A stretch of 8,839 bases of DNA from Bacteroidota bacterium (GTDB lineage Bacteria; Bacteroidota; Bacteroidia; Flavobacteriales; Flavobacteriaceae), in assembly GCA_018656255.1 (NCBI GenBank), contig JABHYI010000256.1, positions 1 to 8,839 of the forward strand. The letters run 5' to 3'. This document shows positions 6,534 to 8,839 of the stretch, in pieces (position 1 is the first letter of the stretch; each line of letters opens with the position of its first letter). The position numbers and the translations under genes were made by a program. The notes beneath the pieces were generated by a model. That model did no database searches, had not been told where the DNA came from, and was given only the letters and a program-made list of their open reading frames with translations.

Positions 6534-7534
6534 TGTTTTTTGTCTTCTTGTAGGGCCTGTTCAATAGTGTTGCTTTTTGTAGATATATGAAAAATGGCAT
6601 CTCCCTGATATACAATAGGGGCCTGGTTTACATTTATAATATACCCATTATTTGGCGCCAATACCTTAAAGCGCATTGTGCCATAAGGATCTGTAATGGT
6701 AGCTAAAAATTCTCCTTTCTCAACATATTTATTACAAGGAATTTTAAGATGTAATAGCCCACTTTTTTGTGCTCTAATCCATTTGCTGGTCTTAATAACT
6801 ATAGTAGGACTCTTTTTTTTAGGCACTTCAATGCTTGAGCTTAGCATCCCTAGATGGTCTAAAACGCGCATTACTCCATCTACACCTTGCGTGACAATGT
6901 TTTTATTACTGCTTTGTGATTTTCCTCCTTCAAAAAGTAAAATAGGAGTTCCTATTTTATGACAGGTTGTTCTGTATGATTTTGAAATATTTGACACATG
7001 CACCGTAAAAGGAGCATTGAATATGGAGGCTAATTTTAAAAGTTCAGGGTTCTTTGGAGTGATGCGTATCTGAGGAGCGTTAAAGCGCTGTGCACCTCCC
7101 GTATGAAAATCCAGACAATAATCTGCAAAGGGCAGTATTTCTTTGGTGAAATAATAAGCCACTCTACTGGCCAATGACCCTGTTTTAGTGCCAGGGAAAA
7201 CCCTGTTTAGGTCTCTACCGTCTGGGAAAGCTCTATCTGCATTTAAAAATCCAAATGTGTTTAAAATAGGAATACAGATGGTAGTGCCAGAAAAAGGAAT
7301 GTTGATTTTTCTTGCAATTATTTGCCGTACAATCTCTACTCCGTTAATTTCGTCTCCATGTATACCTGCTGTGATAAGAACCGTTGGTCCAGGAGTTTTA
7401 GCGCGCTGAATGATAACAGGAATTTCTACTTTGCTTGAGGTGTAGAGTTTTGCAAAGCTGAAATTGATGGTTTTACTTTGTCCTAAGGCTATTTTTTCAC
7501 CAAGAATAACCAGATCTGTATTGTTATATGCCAT
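6530..7534 (-). CDS. Zinc hydrolase of the succinylglutamate desuccinylase/aspartoacylase (AstE/AspA, M14-related) family
   Basis: A 334-residue protein with a metallocarboxypeptidase-like fold. Predicted zinc ligands are H59 and E62 in GIHGDEINGVEIVR (57-70) and H144 in LDFHTGG (141-147). DLNRVFPG (108-115) supplies the substrate-binding arginine region, and E202 in LLFEGG (199-204) is the likely general base. Residues about 245-318 look like a small beta-barrel of the biotinyl/lipoyl-like type seen at the C-terminus of some relatives; it has no obvious lipoyl-lysine motif. Family members remove acyl groups or terminal amino acids from small molecules or peptides, so the substrate cannot be read from sequence. 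It lies 15 bases after rimK and overlaps the cyclo-ligase by 4 bases, suggesting a shared operon. Its partner RimK adds glutamate, so glutamate removal is an attractive but unproven role. No signal peptide is seen. Confidence 0.88.
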   Translation of the reverse strand: MAYNNTDLVILGEKIALGQSKTINFSFAKLYTSSKVEIPVIIQRAKTPGPTVLITAGIHGDEINGVEIVRQIIARKINIPFSGTTICIPILNTFGFLNADRAFPDGRDLNRVFPGTKTGSLASRVAYYFTKEILPFADYCLDFHTGGAQRFNAPQIRITPKNPELLKLASIFNAPFTVHVSNISKSYRTTCHKIGTPILLFEGGKSQSSNKNIVTQGVDGVMRVLDHLGMLSSSIEVPKKKSPTIVIKTSKWIRAQKSGLLHLKIPCNKYVEKGEFLATITDPYGTMRFKVLAPNNGYIINVNQAPIVYQGDAIFHISTKSNTIEQALQEDKKQ

Positions 7535-7549
7535 AAAAACGAGAACGAA

Positions 7550-8422
7550 TTATTTTTTTTGCTGTTCTATAAATGCTATAATTTTTCCTGATACGTCAAC
7601 CCCTGTAGCAGTTTCTATACCTTCTAGCCCTGGGGTAGAGTTTACCTCCAAGACCAAAGGGCCTCTTTTTGAAGACAATATATCTACACCACAGACATGT
7701 AAACCTAACGCTTTTGCTGAGGCAACTGCCAATTGCTTTTCTGGCTGTGATAATTGTATCACACTTGCACTGCCTCCCTGATGCAGGTTAGACCTGAAAT
7801 CTCCATCTTTAGATTGCCTTTTAATAGACGCTACCACTTCTCCGTCTACAACAAAGGCTCTACTATCTGTGCCTTGAGACTCTTCAATGAATTCTTGCAT
7901 TACAAATTTAACCCCTGCGACTTGGAGGGTCTGGGCTGTAGCTAGTGCATTTTTAAAGTTTTCGCATAAAATAACTCCCTGGCCGTGGGTGCCTTCAAGC
8001 ATTTTAATAATAATAGGTTTGTCTCCAAAATCTTTAACAAAATCTTCTAGATAGGGGTGAGCGCCTAGCGTAGTTTTAGGCATTGCAATGCCTTTTTGTG
8101 CTAGTATTTGAAAACAGGTCCACTTATCTCTAGAGTTAATAATGCCTTGTGAAGATGCAATACTAAAAACCCCCATAGATTCAAAATGTCTCACAATAGA
8201 TGCGCCTTTGTATGTGTTTGATGCGCCAATTCTAGGAATAATAGCATCCAGATCATCAATGATTTGATCGTGGTACTGTAAAACAGCTTTGTTGTTTACG
8301 ATCATTAAATTACAGTAGGCAGGATCAATGATTTCTATATCATGATTTTGAACCTCTCCCGCTTTTAAAAGGCTTTGTGTGGAGTACAGTTGTTCTGCTC
8401 GAGAAAGAATAGCAATGTTCAT
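7550..8422 (-). CDS. rimK: RimK-family ATP-grasp alpha-L-glutamate ligase
   Basis: ATP-dependent ligase of 290 residues, close to E. coli RimK (300), which adds glutamates to the C-terminus of ribosomal protein S6 and can make poly-alpha-glutamate. Visible landmarks: PRIGASNTYKGASIVRHFE (63-81), the substrate-side region; DKWTCFQILAQKGIAMPKT (99-117), entry to the ATP-grasp fold; KMLEGTHGQGV (140-150), the glycine-rich ATP loop; GTDSRAFVVDGEVVASIKRQ (184-203); DGDFRSNLHQGG (206-217); and GPLVLEVNSTPGLEGIE (254-270), with the metal-binding E259 and N261. Related ligases (CofF, MptN, LysX) act on cofactors or carrier proteins, so the acceptor is uncertain. An in-frame TAG directly precedes the ATG at 8422, fixing the start. 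It leads a tight unit with a zinc hydrolase and a folate enzyme, divergent from uvrC. No promoter match is clear. Confidence 0.94.
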   Translation of the reverse strand: MNIAILSRAEQLYSTQSLLKAGEVQNHDIEIIDPAYCNLMIVNNKAVLQYHDQIIDDLDAIIPRIGASNTYKGASIVRHFESMGVFSIASSQGIINSRDKWTCFQILAQKGIAMPKTTLGAHPYLEDFVKDFGDKPIIIKMLEGTHGQGVILCENFKNALATAQTLQVAGVKFVMQEFIEESQGTDSRAFVVDGEVVASIKRQSKDGDFRSNLHQGGSASVIQLSQPEKQLAVASAKALGLHVCGVDILSSKRGPLVLEVNSTPGLEGIETATGVDVSGKIIAFIEQQKK

Positions 8423-8563
8423 CTATGGTATCTTGGTTGTTGCAATGTACTAAAAAATCAGCTTTTATTTTCTAAAAAGCCACCCTCTAGGGTTAAATAA
8501 TAGATGGGTTAATTTCATAAGAGAATACCTGTCATTATCATAAAATGCTTTTATCTTTACCCT
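8423..8563. other. Divergent rimK-uvrC intergenic region without a clear promoter
   Basis: These 141 bases must contain the start signals for both rimK and uvrC. I found no exact TAnnTTTG in either direction. TATCTTTA at 8552-8559 is close but only 4 bases from the uvrC ATG. A weak inverted repeat (GCTTTT at 8461-8466 with AAAAGC at 8475-8480, stem of 6) lies nearer to rimK. No RNA gene is evident. Confidence 0.4.
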
Positions 8564-8839
8564 ATGGCACAAGCACCTGTAGCGCTACAAGTTTCTACCC
8601 TACCCCAAACCCCTGGTGTGTATCAGTATTATGATAAAGACGGGCAACTTTTATACATAGGGAAAGCAAAAAACTTAAAAAAAAGAGTGGGTTCTTATTT
8701 CAATAAAACCCATGAAATTGCTCGCACGCGCATACTTGTTAAACAAATTGTTGACATTAAACACATTGTGGTTGCCACAGAAACAGATGCTCTGTTGCTG
8801 GAAAACAACCTTATTAAAAAATACCAACCCAAGTATAAT
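8564..8839 (+). CDS. uvrC: Excinuclease ABC subunit C, N-terminal part, 3' end beyond window
   Basis: Nucleotide-excision-repair nuclease that makes the incisions on both sides of a lesion after UvrA and UvrB load. The 92 codons present cover the N-terminal GIY-YIG domain, which makes the 3' incision: PGVYQYY (17-23), LLYIGKAKNLKKRVGSYF (29-46) and TETDALLLENNLIKKYQPKYN (72-92). By analogy with Thermotoga UvrC, likely active-site residues are Y20, Y31, K34, R41, Y45, E80 and N92, the last being the final residue in the window. Full-length proteins are about 600 residues, so most of the gene, including the UvrB-binding and RNase H-like domains, lies to the right. The ATG is chosen because the family normally has a few residues before LPxxPGVY. 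It is divergent from rimK. Confidence 0.95.
   Translation, partial: MAQAPVALQVSTLPQTPGVYQYYDKDGQLLYIGKAKNLKKRVGSYFNKTHEIARTRILVKQIVDIKHIVVATETDALLLENNLIKKYQPKYN

Noticed and set aside
7464..7781. Plus-strand open frame of 105 codons over the rimK-hydrolase junction
   Set aside because: It is antisense to conserved RimK motifs, which explain the sequence better; its product looks like a reverse-strand shadow.

Overview
The window looks like chromosomal core DNA from a member of the Bacteroidota, most likely Flavobacteriia. The DNA is AT-rich. Genes begin without clear Shine-Dalgarno sequences, and two leaders carry octamers matching the Bacteroidota -7 element TAnnTTTG. The proteins have features I associate with this phylum: a long eukaryote-like IleRS with a GIHH motif, a DksA-like protein that has lost its zinc cysteines, and a signal peptidase II with an extra loop. 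No mobile element, tRNA, rRNA, CRISPR array or prophage gene is visible.

Layout. (1) 1-1091, minus strand: the first 363 codons of purD (purine synthesis), running off the left edge. (2) 1092-1372: a divergent intergenic region with a candidate ileS promoter, a 15-base inverted repeat and two small hairpins in the ileS leader. (3) 1373-5166, plus strand: ileS followed after 11 bases by a small DksA/TraR-like gene, closed by a strong intrinsic terminator at 5194-5224. (4) 5346-5939, plus strand: lspA, with its own candidate -7 element. (5) 5973-8422, minus strand: a tight three-gene unit transcribed rimK, then a zinc acylase/carboxypeptidase of the AstE/AspA (M14-related) family, then 5-formyltetrahydrofolate cyclo-ligase. 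It converges on lspA. (6) 8564-8839, plus strand: the first 92 codons of uvrC, divergent from rimK and running off the right edge.

How the genes fit together. ileS and lspA are neighbours in many bacteria, including the E. coli ileS-lspA operon; here a DksA-like regulator gene sits between them. The rimK unit is the most suggestive part. It pairs an ATP-grasp ligase that adds glutamate residues with a zinc hydrolase of a family that removes amino acids or acyl groups, followed by a folate-recycling enzyme. A glutamylation writer/eraser pair is plausible but not shown. The other point of note is the IleRS, whose class I signature reads G-I-H-H instead of H-x-G-H, the swapped form linked to very high mupirocin resistance in IleRS2 enzymes.
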